Shown: positions 53,169-61,228, counted from the first letter of the stretch. The stretch: 64,000 bases of DNA from Ktedonobacter sp. SOSP1-85 (GCF_016587415.1 NZ_BNJI01000001.1:2085501-2149500); one strand, 5' to 3'. Translations and numbers: made by a program. The notes: generated by a model from the sequence alone, not told the origin.

Positions 53169-55619
53169 TTATGCGCTGAGATTGACGACGGTGACGCCAT
53201 CGCCGCCCTCCTGAGGAGGCGCGGAGTTGAAGGACTTCACCAGGGGGTGATGCGAGAGCTGCTGGCGTACCGCCGAGCGTAGCGCCCCCGTTCCCTTGCC
53301 GTGCAGGATGCGTACAAGCGCGAGGCCCGCCATCGTAGCATCGTTCAGGTAGGTCTCCAGCTCCTCCAGAGCATCTTCGACGCGCCAGCCACGCATATCA
53401 AGTTGCATGGAGACCGCCGGGCGGTCCTCGTAGCGCGGCATGACAATGCTGGGCGCGCTAGGGACGACGCTCTTTTCACGCTCCTTCGAGGCCTGGCGAT
53501 TGCTGACACGCTCGATGTTATCCACGTCAACGCGGAAGCGCATTGATCCCATCTGCACCTCGGCCGAGCTATGATCGGGCGAGAGGCCAACTAACTCCGC
53601 GAGCTGACCAAAGCTCAGCACACGGACCGTGTCACCCACCTGCAAGGGACCATCCAGACGCTGAACCGCCGGATCTTCCTTACGCGGCTGGGCTGGCTCA
53701 GGCACCAGCGCAACTTTGTCCTCCAGGCGGCGAGCGGTGTCCCGCGCCTGGTTCAGGCGCTCGCGGGAGACGCTGGCTCGATCAGCGGTAGCGCGGATCT
53801 TCGCCAGCTTGTTCTGGACTTCGTCGAGTTCACGTCGCGCCTGCGCCCGTGCCTGGTTGATGATCTTAACACGCTCCTCCTCCAGGCGATGGCGCTCCTC
53901 CTGCAATTGCTTGCGCTGGTATTCGGCCTCAGCCCGCTCCATGCTCAGGTGATAGCGCTCGTCAGAGGCCGCCTGGCGCTCACTTTGCAGACCCTCAAGC
54001 AGGTTCTCCATACGCACACCAGAGCTGCCCAGGAACTGGCGGCTGCTCTCAATGATCGGCTCATCCAGACCCAACCGCGTCGCGATTGCCAGGGCGTTAC
54101 TACGGCCTGGCAGACCGATGCTCAGCTTATAGGTTGGCGAGAGCGTCTCTACATTAAACTCAACTGAGGCATTGACGACGCCTGGCTGCTCATAGGCAAA
54201 GGCCTTCAGCTCGGTATAGTGCGTGGTCGCCACCGTCGAGACCTTACGCTCAAGCAGGTAGGAGAGAATCGCCCGTGCCAGGGCCGAGCCTTCGCTGGGA
54301 TCGGTACCCGCGCCCAGCTCATCAAAGAGTACCAGCACATGATGGTTCTGGCGCTTCACCAGCGTCTCCGCCAGCCGACCATGAATGTCCGGCACATCTT
54401 GTTGCTGAACCGCCTCCACGCGCCGTAGGATATCAATGATACGGCTCATGTGCGAGGAGAAAGTACTCAGGCTCTGCTCAATACTCTGCTCATCGCCGAT
54501 GTCGGCCAGTACATCCTCGAAGACGGCAATCTCCGAATGCACGTCAGCCGGGATATGCATGCCAGACTGCGCCATCAGGGTCAGCAGACCCACGGTCTTC
54601 AAAGCGACGGTTTTACCACCTGTGTTAGGACCGGTAATCACCACCATGTGGAACTCGCGCCCCAGGTAGAAGTTCGTCGGCACCACCTTCCCGGTCAGGA
54701 GGGGATGGCGCGCATTGTGCAAGTCGACACGCCCTTCGGCATTCAGGATAGGCTCGCTGGCGCTCGTCATACGCGCATAGCGTGACTTTGCCAGGTAGGT
54801 ATCAAACTCGGCCAGCAGTTCGACCGCGACCGTGAGCGACTCGGCCTCGTGGCCAATCTCGGCGGAGAGCACACGTAGAATGCGTTCGATCTCGCGCCGC
54901 TCCTCGACCTGTAGCTCACGGATACGGTTATTGAGTTCGACCACGACCATAGGCTCAACAAAGACTGTTGCGCCGCTGGAAGATTGGTCATGGACAATGC
55001 CGCGCACCTGGCCACGACTCTCGGCGCGCACCGGGATTACATAGCGATCATTGCGCATGGTAATGATCGGCTCTTGCAGGTGCTTGCCATACTCACCCAC
55101 CAGGGATCGCAAGCGATCTTGCAGGCGCTGGCTGGCACCGCGAATATCGAAACGGAGCTTTCGCAGGGTCGGGCTGGCGGTATCCAGGACCTCGCCCTCC
55201 TCGCTCACGGTCTCCTCAATGCGACGAACGATCTGTGGACGCTGGGGGATATCCGAACCCAGTGTATGCAGCAGAGGATAGTGCTCCGGCTCCAGCTTAT
55301 CCAGCAGGCGCGCCACATACAGCGAGCTCCGCACTGTCTCTAGAACCTCAACCAGGTCGGAAGGCGCCAGGATGCCCTCACGAGAGCTACGCACCAGGAG
55401 GGGGCGAATATCGTGTGCGCCCCGCACCCCTACATCGGGATACAGGTCGATCAAGCGTACTGCTTCAGTTGTATATGCCAGGCGACGCCGCGCCTCATCC
55501 AGATCCGGCGTGGGCGTCAGGGCTAAGACCAACTCTTTACTGGCGGAAAACGCCGCCTCTTGCGCTACTTTCGCCAGAATTTTGGGGTATTCGAGCGTCG
55601 TTAAACTTTTTTCGTGCAT
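53169..55619 (-). CDS. mutS2: MutS2 endonuclease/ATPase
   Basis: An 816-residue MutS2. This family suppresses recombination and acts in ribosome rescue; it lacks the mismatch-recognition domain of MutS. The ATPase has TGPNTGGKTVALKT, LFDELGAGTDPSEG and VATTHYTELKAFA. A coiled coil follows (about 520-640), and a C-terminal Smr nuclease domain (LDMRGWRVEDALEELE; ILHGKGTGALRSAV) ends it. I chose the ATG at 55619 (MHEKSLTTLEY), where the family normally begins. The frame is open back to 55760, but that stretch translates the dispersed repeat (NGGSASHNSGAAPPNGG) and has no family similarity. A start at 55646 is also possible. Confidence 0.9.
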   Translation of the reverse strand: MHEKSLTTLEYPKILAKVAQEAAFSASKELVLALTPTPDLDEARRRLAYTTEAVRLIDLYPDVGVRGAHDIRPLLVRSSREGILAPSDLVEVLETVRSSLYVARLLDKLEPEHYPLLHTLGSDIPQRPQIVRRIEETVSEEGEVLDTASPTLRKLRFDIRGASQRLQDRLRSLVGEYGKHLQEPIITMRNDRYVIPVRAESRGQVRGIVHDQSSSGATVFVEPMVVVELNNRIRELQVEERREIERILRVLSAEIGHEAESLTVAVELLAEFDTYLAKSRYARMTSASEPILNAEGRVDLHNARHPLLTGKVVPTNFYLGREFHMVVITGPNTGGKTVALKTVGLLTLMAQSGMHIPADVHSEIAVFEDVLADIGDEQSIEQSLSTFSSHMSRIIDILRRVEAVQQQDVPDIHGRLAETLVKRQNHHVLVLFDELGAGTDPSEGSALARAILSYLLERKVSTVATTHYTELKAFAYEQPGVVNASVEFNVETLSPTYKLSIGLPGRSNALAIATRLGLDEPIIESSRQFLGSSGVRMENLLEGLQSERQAASDERYHLSMERAEAEYQRKQLQEERHRLEEERVKIINQARAQARRELDEVQNKLAKIRATADRASVSRERLNQARDTARRLEDKVALVPEPAQPRKEDPAVQRLDGPLQVGDTVRVLSFGQLAELVGLSPDHSSAEVQMGSMRFRVDVDNIERVSNRQASKEREKSVVPSAPSIVMPRYEDRPAVSMQLDMRGWRVEDALEELETYLNDATMAGLALVRILHGKGTGALRSAVRQQLSHHPLVKSFNSAPPQEGGDGVTVVNLSA

Positions 55620-55686
55620 ATGCGTATTGAAAATGTCCTTAAACATGGCTATGCGCCCGGAGGTGGGCACAACGGCTTCATCCTTC

Positions 55687-55796
55687 TTATGCGAAAACCA
55701 ACCCCCATTCGGGGGCGCAGCGCCACTATTGTGGCTAGCGCTCCCCCCATTCTGGGGCAAGCGCGCTCAGGTTTTCGAAGAGGCACTTCGAGGAAA
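55687..55796. repeat. dispersed palindromic element, copy B
   Basis: It starts CTTATGCGAAAACCAACCCC and ends CTCAGGTTTTCGAAGAGGCA, with CCCCCATTCGGGGG and CCCCCCATTCTGGGG inside and CTAGCGCT between them. It matches copy C (60137-60242) in the opposite orientation along nearly its whole length. It lies just upstream of mutS2. Confidence 0.75.
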
Positions 55797-56013
55797 ATTC
55801 AGAATAATTACTTCGGCGACCCTCACTCATGGCACAACAGAGGGTACAATATGGTCTTAAGCCAGAACTATCATGGGTGTGTTCTCTTCAGGGGTTTGCT
55901 GTCCAGTCCGCACTACTAACAAAAAATAGAAGATGCTGCTCGCCGCCGCCCGCTCTTGACTAAGATACCATATATTGTCGCTCACGACAATAAGCCAACT
56001 ACCTTTTTCAAGA

Positions 56014-56073
56014 GTATAGAGTGTGGTCGCGTCTTCGGCGCCTCGGCGCCGAAGACGCGACCACACTCTATAC
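56014..56073. repeat. 29-bp perfect hairpin in a divergent spacer
   Basis: Arms 56014-56042 and 56045-56073 are perfect with only TC between them, a near-continuous palindrome. The flanking genes diverge, so neither known transcript ends here. Confidence 0.8.
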
Positions 56074-56156
56074 ATAAAAACCCTATCCCTGTGACAAACG
56101 TATATGCAGAAAGGGCCTTTGTATGACCTGCATCAAAGGATGGGAGTTGAAAAGCG

Positions 56157-56591
56157 ATGATCCTGCAAAAAGGCGAGCGTGTCTTCTGGGGAGCGCCAGA
56201 GGTTATCTACCTGGAAGGCACTATTACCCAACTGCAAGAGGAGAGTCAGAGCGTCGTCGTCCATGTAGAGCGAGCCACACCTCATTCAGCGCACTTGATT
56301 GGCAACGAGATCGCCTTTGCCGCTCAGGGCCTGCAACCCCTGCAAGGCGCAAGCCCTCCCGGCACCACCAGCGAGCGCGCAACCCAGGCCCTTCCCCCTC
56401 CTCAGTTTAGCGACGAGGAAAAGGTACGCCGTGGCGCAGCAGTCGCAGTCCACCAGCAATATGGCTACCATCTCTCGCCAGAGCAAGAACAGGCCCTCAT
56501 CAACCAGGTCGCGCAAGCCATTAACGCGGACCCGGCCCTGCGTCAACGCATCATCCAATCCATGGACGAGATTTTGCATCGCGAGCGTTAA
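56157..56591 (+). CDS. hypothetical protein (144 aa)
   Basis: An unrecognised soluble protein. The first ~65 residues are beta-rich (GERVFWGAPEVIYLEGTITQ; SQSVVVHVERATPH), perhaps a small barrel, and are followed by a Pro/Thr linker and a helical C-terminal half (YHLSPEQEQALINQVAQAIN; LRQRIIQSMDEILHR). GGGAG lies about 11 nt before the ATG. It is 22 nt upstream of a zinc-ribbon membrane protein gene and probably co-transcribed with it. No function is inferred. Confidence 0.65.
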   Translation: MILQKGERVFWGAPEVIYLEGTITQLQEESQSVVVHVERATPHSAHLIGNEIAFAAQGLQPLQGASPPGTTSERATQALPPPQFSDEEKVRRGAAVAVHQQYGYHLSPEQEQALINQVAQAINADPALRQRIIQSMDEILHRER

Positions 56592-56613
56592 CCTCAATAA
56601 ACGGGGGAAATAT

Positions 56614-57531
56614 ATGAATTGCCGACAGTGCAACGCACCAATCGACAGGCAGGCCAGCTTCTGCCCTCAATGTGGAGCCACCGTACAATCTAGCGCGCCA
56701 CCTGCCTGGCAGCCATCATCGCCGGGCAATCCCCATGAGGAAAAGACGTTCCTCGCGGGTCCATCACAACAACCCTCCTGGCAACAGCCAGTACCAGGCC
56801 CACAAGCAGGAACTTCTTACCAGAGACCAGGGCAAATGTCTCCCTCAATGCCTCCTGCTCCGTTTCCACAGTATCAGAGAAATTCAGCAGGAGAGAGAAA
56901 CATGCAACCAAACGCAGATCCAAGAGGAGCAGCAGTCCAGGAGAGGCCTCAACCACGTAAGCGTAGCCGCGCAGGCCTGACCCTGGGCTGTTTCTCTATT
57001 CTTATCATACTGGTCCTGGCCCTGGGAGCCATCTGGACCTTCGGCATACGCCCTTACGCTCACGATATGGCGACGCAAGAGTTAGATGCCGCCATGACGA
57101 GGGCTGTGAACCAGGTACCGGACGCATCGAATATAACAAACATTCCCGGACTTCCCCCACTTCCCCCCGGGATCGATGTGCCTATTCCGCCCCTGAAGGT
57201 TTCGCAAGATACATTCAACAACCTGGTCGTGCTCAACCTACCACCAAATAGCCCGGTCCAGAACCCCAGCACTCAGATTACACCCGATCATGTGCGGCTA
57301 AGCTTCACAGTCTATGGCTTCGCTAGCGCGATCTCAGTCCTACCCCAAATACAAGATGGAAAGCTTGTCGCCACCAACACTACCCTGGAAGGACCCATCG
57401 GCCTGGTTCTCTCCTCTGACGACATCACGACACTGCTCAATAAACACTTCGCCGACGCCCAGGCCCGACTCAAGCGCCCCATCAAGAGCATCACCCTCAA
57501 CAACGGAGACATGAGCATCCAACTCGGCTAG
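56614..57531 (+). CDS. zinc-ribbon, proline-rich, single-TM protein
   Basis: A 305-residue protein with the same plan as the one at 31685: an N-terminal zinc ribbon (MNCRQCNAPI...CPQCGATV), a Pro/Gln-rich spacer, a basic stop (RKRSRAG), one membrane helix (LGCFSILIILVLALGAIW) and an extracytoplasmic domain of ~170 residues (LDAAMTRAVNQV; HVRLSFTVYGFASAI; LLNKHFADAQARLKRPI). The last part resembles lipid-binding LmeA-like (DUF2993-type) domains, a weak suggestion. The ATG at 56614 has GGGGGAAA upstream; a longer frame overlaps the previous gene. Confidence 0.75.
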   Translation: MNCRQCNAPIDRQASFCPQCGATVQSSAPPAWQPSSPGNPHEEKTFLAGPSQQPSWQQPVPGPQAGTSYQRPGQMSPSMPPAPFPQYQRNSAGERNMQPNADPRGAAVQERPQPRKRSRAGLTLGCFSILIILVLALGAIWTFGIRPYAHDMATQELDAAMTRAVNQVPDASNITNIPGLPPLPPGIDVPIPPLKVSQDTFNNLVVLNLPPNSPVQNPSTQITPDHVRLSFTVYGFASAISVLPQIQDGKLVATNTTLEGPIGLVLSSDDITTLLNKHFADAQARLKRPIKSITLNNGDMSIQLG

Positions 57532-57544
57532 CATCATGTGTAGG

Positions 57545-57562
57545 GGCCATGCTTGCATGGCC
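57545..57562 (+). terminator. 8-bp hairpin after the zinc-ribbon membrane protein gene
   Basis: GGCCATGC (57545-57552) pairs with GCATGGCC (57555-57562) around TT, 13 nt past the stop, and extends outward by wobble pairs. There is no U-tract. Confidence 0.5.
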
Positions 57563-57750
57563 TCACAACTCCGCTTATAAGGAGATCTCCCATTTTACAC
57601 GTGTATAGTGAATAACCACACGTGTCAGAGCATCGGTCAGGGAGCGCGAATCGGTACGGAAGAAATCTTCTCCCATCACTGCCCCTATAACTGCCGCCGT
57701 ATATGGATTCGACTTCCTCTCCCCATCAAAGATACCAGGCCGGTGGGCGG

Positions 57751-58572
57751 TCAGCGGCTTTCGTCTTCCTCCACCCGATCCAGCCACTCACGCATGAGGG
57801 CGTGGCACAGCACATTCTGTTCGATATCCACAAAATGTCCAGCCCGATCAAGTACAGCAAACGTCGCTCTGGGGTAGTTGTCCAACAGATCCCAGGCGTC
57901 CCGGTATCCACAAATTTGGTCCTGCCGTGCAGTCAGAATGAGCGTGGGGCCACCAAAGGGAGTGGGAAGTCGATCCACATCAAAGGAAAAGGGGCCAGCC
58001 GGATCTAGCTGAGCGAGAAAGGTATGGTCGGCTAGCTGGACCTCTGCCAGCACATCGCGCATCGCCTCCACCACCGTGTGGCTCTGTACCACAACAAGGT
58101 CCGCGATGATCTGTGCCTCGCTCGGCTCTAATTGGGCCATTAACATCGGGTCTTCCACAAGCGTGGTCCTGGGTGGGAGATGAACCTGGGCGGGATCGGC
58201 CTTCATTTGAGGTACACAGAGCAGCACGCCATCGATCAACGCCGCCCTATGATAGAGTACACCACGAGCCAGGTAGCCACCATAGGACATGCCAGCGAGC
58301 ACGAAGCGTTGGTCTGGGATGACCTTGTCGATGAACGCCAGCACAGTTTCGAGCATCTGATCGTGCGTGGCTAGACGGTCCACGCTCGGGGTGAGCCCTG
58401 TGCCGGGTAAGTCAGGATAGATGCGTAGCCAGCCATCCCGCTGCGCGAAAAGAGGTTCCATGAACCGTTCCATAATACGATGATCGCTTGGCCGCCCAGG
58501 CAACATGACGATGGGCCGACCAGCGCCTCTGATTTCATAGAAGATCGCCAGATCTCCCAGGTTACATTTCAC
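57751..58572 (-). CDS. alpha/beta hydrolase
   Basis: A 273-residue alpha/beta-hydrolase fold enzyme. The oxyanion segment is IVMLPGRPSDHR, the nucleophile elbow is AGMSYGGYLARG, the acid is probably Asp in LTARQDQICG, and the His is in DRAGHFVDIEQ. A cap region sits between strands 6 and 7 (about residues 125-190). The start is GTG at 58572, preferred because GGAGG lies 9 nt upstream; an upstream ATG would add a poor, hydrophobic segment. The substrate is unknown. It is convergent with the previous operon. Confidence 0.85.
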   Translation of the reverse strand: MKCNLGDLAIFYEIRGAGRPIVMLPGRPSDHRIMERFMEPLFAQRDGWLRIYPDLPGTGLTPSVDRLATHDQMLETVLAFIDKVIPDQRFVLAGMSYGGYLARGVLYHRAALIDGVLLCVPQMKADPAQVHLPPRTTLVEDPMLMAQLEPSEAQIIADLVVVQSHTVVEAMRDVLAEVQLADHTFLAQLDPAGPFSFDVDRLPTPFGGPTLILTARQDQICGYRDAWDLLDNYPRATFAVLDRAGHFVDIEQNVLCHALMREWLDRVEEDESR

Positions 58573-58843
58573 GCGCTCATACCTCCGTTTAGTGTCGTTT
58601 GTCAGTATTGTGATCGGATTTGACTTAATCCTTATCATTGCATGAACAAACGAAACGAGAAGTAGCGGCAACTTCTGCCACATTTTCTATCAATGATACC
58701 ACAATGTACAGAATGGTGATGGAAGAAACCAAGTGTGAAGCATTTTTCCAGGCGATAAATGGTCGCCAAATCGGTACCAATAACAAGACAATTCCGTTGA
58801 AATATGTTCAACTTTTCCATACAAGCAACTCCTAAAACCCTTC
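58573..58843. other. low-GC spacer upstream of the alpha/beta hydrolase
   Basis: 270 bp, noticeably more A/T-rich than its surroundings. Overlapping short frames on both strands exist but none has a ribosome binding site with sensible composition. The A/T shift could mark recently acquired or decaying DNA. Confidence 0.4.
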
Positions 58844-59071
58844 TTAAGGCCTTCTAGAAATGTTGGCAGTAGCATTATCGAGCCAGGATATACAGTTCCT
58901 CTGTTCGCACTTTTCTCGTACCCATCTAACTATAGCCACGTAATCTGAGCCACTTTTATCTACATTATCACTATACAGATCTGAGAGACGCCATGTATGT
59001 TGGACATAGTCATAAATGTTCCTTTGCAATGTTTCTTGCAAGCGCCTCGACCATTCATATCTTTCGAGCAT
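58844..59071 (-). CDS. small hypothetical protein (75 aa)
   Basis: An unrecognised small protein rich in Trp, Arg and Asp (YEWSRRLQETLQRNIYDYVQ; IVRWVREKCEQRNC). CTGGAG lies 7 nt before the ATG, the best argument that it is translated. It sits in a low-GC stretch between the alpha/beta hydrolase and a signal peptidase gene. It might be a remnant of a mobile element or a truncated gene. Confidence 0.4.
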   Translation of the reverse strand: MLERYEWSRRLQETLQRNIYDYVQHTWRLSDLYSDNVDKSGSDYVAIVRWVREKCEQRNCISWLDNATANISRRP

Positions 59072-59101
59072 TTTCTTACTCCAGCCTTCGCTGAGGAAAT
59101 A

Positions 59102-59142
59102 TTTAGCCGGGTAGGGAAAGCTTCTTTCCCTACCCGGCTAAA
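59102..59142 (-). terminator. 19-bp perfect hairpin downstream of lepB
   Basis: Arms 59102-59120 and 59124-59142 are perfect with a CTT loop. It lies about 55 nt past the lepB stop and 30 nt upstream of the small minus-strand gene; the left arm ends in AAA, giving a short U-run on the minus transcript. Confidence 0.7.
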
Positions 59143-59196
59143 GGTACTTCAACGAGAAAAACAATTTTTAAGCTTGCCTGTTCTTCAGACTACTTA

Positions 59197-60006
59197 TTAC
59201 ACCTCTTCTTCCTGGTCCTGCTCAGTGGCTTCTTTGGCGTTGCAGCGGCGTTGGGCGCGTTGCCGCCAGTACCACCAGCCGCCAAGGAGGGTGGGCAGCA
59301 GGAAAGTGGTGGGCAGTTCGGCCTGGGAGATGAGTGAGGGATGCCCACCCTGCGAGGGAGAGATTCGGGTGGCAGGAACAGGGGCAGGCTTCACCGGACA
59401 CATGGTGGGATTACTGGCCTGGGGTGGCTGGGGCACCTGGTCAAAGATACCGCTCTCGTTCTTGACCAGCCCCCAGTTATCCTGTCCTAAGGGCCAGAAG
59501 ACAAACGCGGCCTGGCCTACGAGATTCTGCTTGGGAACACAGCCCCAGGCCCGCGAGTCTGAGCTACCAGCACGGTTGTCTCCCAGCACAAAATAATCGC
59601 CCTGGGGAATGACCATGTTGACAATGGGCGCATAGGGATTCCCCTGGCGGTGCGGATCGATATATGTCTCAGATAATGCCTTCCCATTTACAAATACAGT
59701 CGTGCCTTGAATGGTGATGACGTCGCCTGGGAGGCCAACAACGCGCTTGATGTAGTCCTGGTCGGGTTCAGGGGGAGCGGCAAATACAATCACATCGCCG
59801 CGGCGGGGTGGATGGAAGAGATACGACCACTTGTCGACAAAAATAAATTGTTGATTGTGAAAGTTCGGCTCCATGCTCTGGCCATCAATGTTGAAGTTCT
59901 GGACTGCCAGGCGAATCACCAGAAACATCAAGACGGTCAACACAATGGTTTCGATGATTTCACGCACCAAGCGGAAACGTTTTTCAAAATCCAGCTCTAC
60001 ATCCAC
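59197..60006 (-). CDS. lepB: signal peptidase I with C-terminal extension
   Basis: A 269-residue type I signal peptidase. An N-terminal membrane anchor (about 18-36) is followed by Ser44 in DGQSMEPNF, Lys87 in DYIKRVVGLPGD and the GDNRAGSSDSR box, so the Ser/Lys dyad is intact. Past the catalytic domain (about residue 180) it has an extra Pro/Ser-rich stretch and a second hydrophobic segment with LPTTFLLPTLLGGWWYWRQR and a charged tail. The layout LPxT-hydrophobic-basic resembles a sortase sorting signal but lacks the Gly. GAGGAAA precedes the ATG. It is preceded by a second signal peptidase gene. Confidence 0.9.
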   Translation of the reverse strand: MDVELDFEKRFRLVREIIETIVLTVLMFLVIRLAVQNFNIDGQSMEPNFHNQQFIFVDKWSYLFHPPRRGDVIVFAAPPEPDQDYIKRVVGLPGDVITIQGTTVFVNGKALSETYIDPHRQGNPYAPIVNMVIPQGDYFVLGDNRAGSSDSRAWGCVPKQNLVGQAAFVFWPLGQDNWGLVKNESGIFDQVPQPPQASNPTMCPVKPAPVPATRISPSQGGHPSLISQAELPTTFLLPTLLGGWWYWRQRAQRRCNAKEATEQDQEEEV

Positions 60007-60136
60007 GGGCTTTCCTCGTTAAACTGTTTCAAATAATATCAATAAGTTCCACCATAGTATACAGGAAGGATACCACGAAACGTAGCGTCGTGCTGTTCGT
60101 GGCCCCCCGACAGTACTATTTCCTGGTTGCGCAGCT

Positions 60137-60242
60137 ACTTCTGATCCGAAAACCCTGAGCGCGCTTGTCCCCGAATGGGGGAAGCGCTAGACACGCAAAT
60201 GGCGCTGCACCCCGAATGGGGGTTGGGTTTCGGAATAAGATC
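60137..60242. repeat. dispersed palindromic element, copy C
   Basis: It runs from GATCCGAAAACCCTGAGCGC to TTGGGTTTCGGAATAAG and contains CCCCGAATGGGGG twice with AGCGCTAG between. It is the inverted-orientation counterpart of copy B. It fills the space between the two signal peptidase genes, starting right at the stop of the upstream one. Confidence 0.75.
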
Positions 60243-60857
60243 TTAGCGCCTGGCATTGATTGTATCCGATGGTTGGTGTACCTTCGCGTAGACAGATGAG
60301 ACATCAGGCAAAAGGCCAATATTATCCGCCTTAAACGGCCAGTAAATAAGCGCAGCACGCCCAATGATGTTGGCGCGTGGGACCAGCCCCCACGAGCGCG
60401 AATCATAACTGTCAACGCGATTATCCCCCATCACAAAGTAGTAACCAGGAGGGACAAGGAGATTATGTATGGGTCTATCAGTGGGTGAGGCCCCTGCTTT
60501 GGCGGGATCAACGTATGTCTCATTGAGCCGCACACCATCAACGGTTGGCACCCCGTTCTCGACCGAGATCACATCTCCTGGCACAGCGATAATACGCTTA
60601 ATGTAGTCGGCAGTCGGTTGCGGGGGCGCCTCAAAAACAATGACATCCCCACGCGCAGGCTGGCGTACATAATAGCTCGCCTTATCGACAATCAGGCTCT
60701 CCTGATTATGGAGCCGCGATTCCATACTCTTGCCCACCACATCAAATTTCTGCACCGCGAAGTTGATCGCGAGAAAGAGCAATACTGTCAGCGCCAACGT
60801 CTCTACCAGCTCGCGCACAAAACGGTAGCGCTTCCCAGTATTCAGCTTTACACCCAT
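60243..60857 (-). CDS. lepB: signal peptidase I
   Basis: A 204-residue type I signal peptidase, closely similar to the next gene but without its C-terminal extension. The anchor is at about 20-36, Ser44 is in VGKSMESRL, Lys87 in DYIKRIIAVPGD and the last box is MGDNRVDSYDSR. The ATG at 60857 (MGVKLN) follows GGTGGAGG; an earlier ATG at 60920 is unlikely. Two tandem copies suggest division of labour among exported substrates. A dispersed repeat lies between them. Confidence 0.9.
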   Translation of the reverse strand: MGVKLNTGKRYRFVRELVETLALTVLLFLAINFAVQKFDVVGKSMESRLHNQESLIVDKASYYVRQPARGDVIVFEAPPQPTADYIKRIIAVPGDVISVENGVPTVDGVRLNETYVDPAKAGASPTDRPIHNLLVPPGYYFVMGDNRVDSYDSRSWGLVPRANIIGRAALIYWPFKADNIGLLPDVSSVYAKVHQPSDTINARR

Positions 60858-61216
60858 ACGTACCTCCACCAAAGTCACTTCCTTCTTCTCAGGCCACATC
60901 TTTGCAGCCAACCAAGACAACTCTGCTACAAGCTGTTTTTATTGTAATCTATTTCCATCAAAGGAACATAGCCATATTTAGACAGAATTACGGACTACAC
61001 GTCATAAACCAAGAAATAATTCCCCGCTCCAGAGTGTTTTCTCTTAGTAGTGACCCTTTTGGCCTGTAGCAATTCTCACATGTACAGAATGGGGTTGATG
61101 GATTGGGAGGAATAACGCAAATGCTCTTACGCTCCCCTTTGAGAGCATGAAAAGAATCCGCTCTAGCCGGTCCCATAACCCTTGACGCAAAGCCGCCAGT
61201 ATAGTAGTGTTAGATG

Positions 61217-61228
61217 GAACGTTTGTTT
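61217..61228 (+). promoter_or_regulatory. SOS-box-like site upstream of uvrA
   Basis: GAACGTTTGTTT differs by one base from the GAAC-N4-GTTC dyad used by LexA in Gram-positive bacteria. It lies about 127 bp upstream of uvrA, an SOS gene in many species. The distance is long and only one half is perfect. Confidence 0.3.

Larger units (their letters stand above)
55620..56156. other. divergent spacer between mutS2 and the 56157 operon
   Basis: 537 bp holding dispersed element copy B (55687-55796) and the 29-bp hairpin at 56014-56073. Promoters for both directions must lie here but none is clear enough to call. Confidence 0.45.

Noticed and set aside
57575..57787. 70-codon minus-strand frame at the end of the alpha/beta hydrolase
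   Set aside because: It overlaps the hydrolase out of frame and has no convincing ribosome binding site; it was considered as a gene remnant but support is too weak.
58638..58835. 65-codon plus-strand frame in the low-GC spacer
   Set aside because: Overlapping frames on the other strand are equally long, there is no ribosome binding site, and the composition is that of A/T-rich noncoding DNA.
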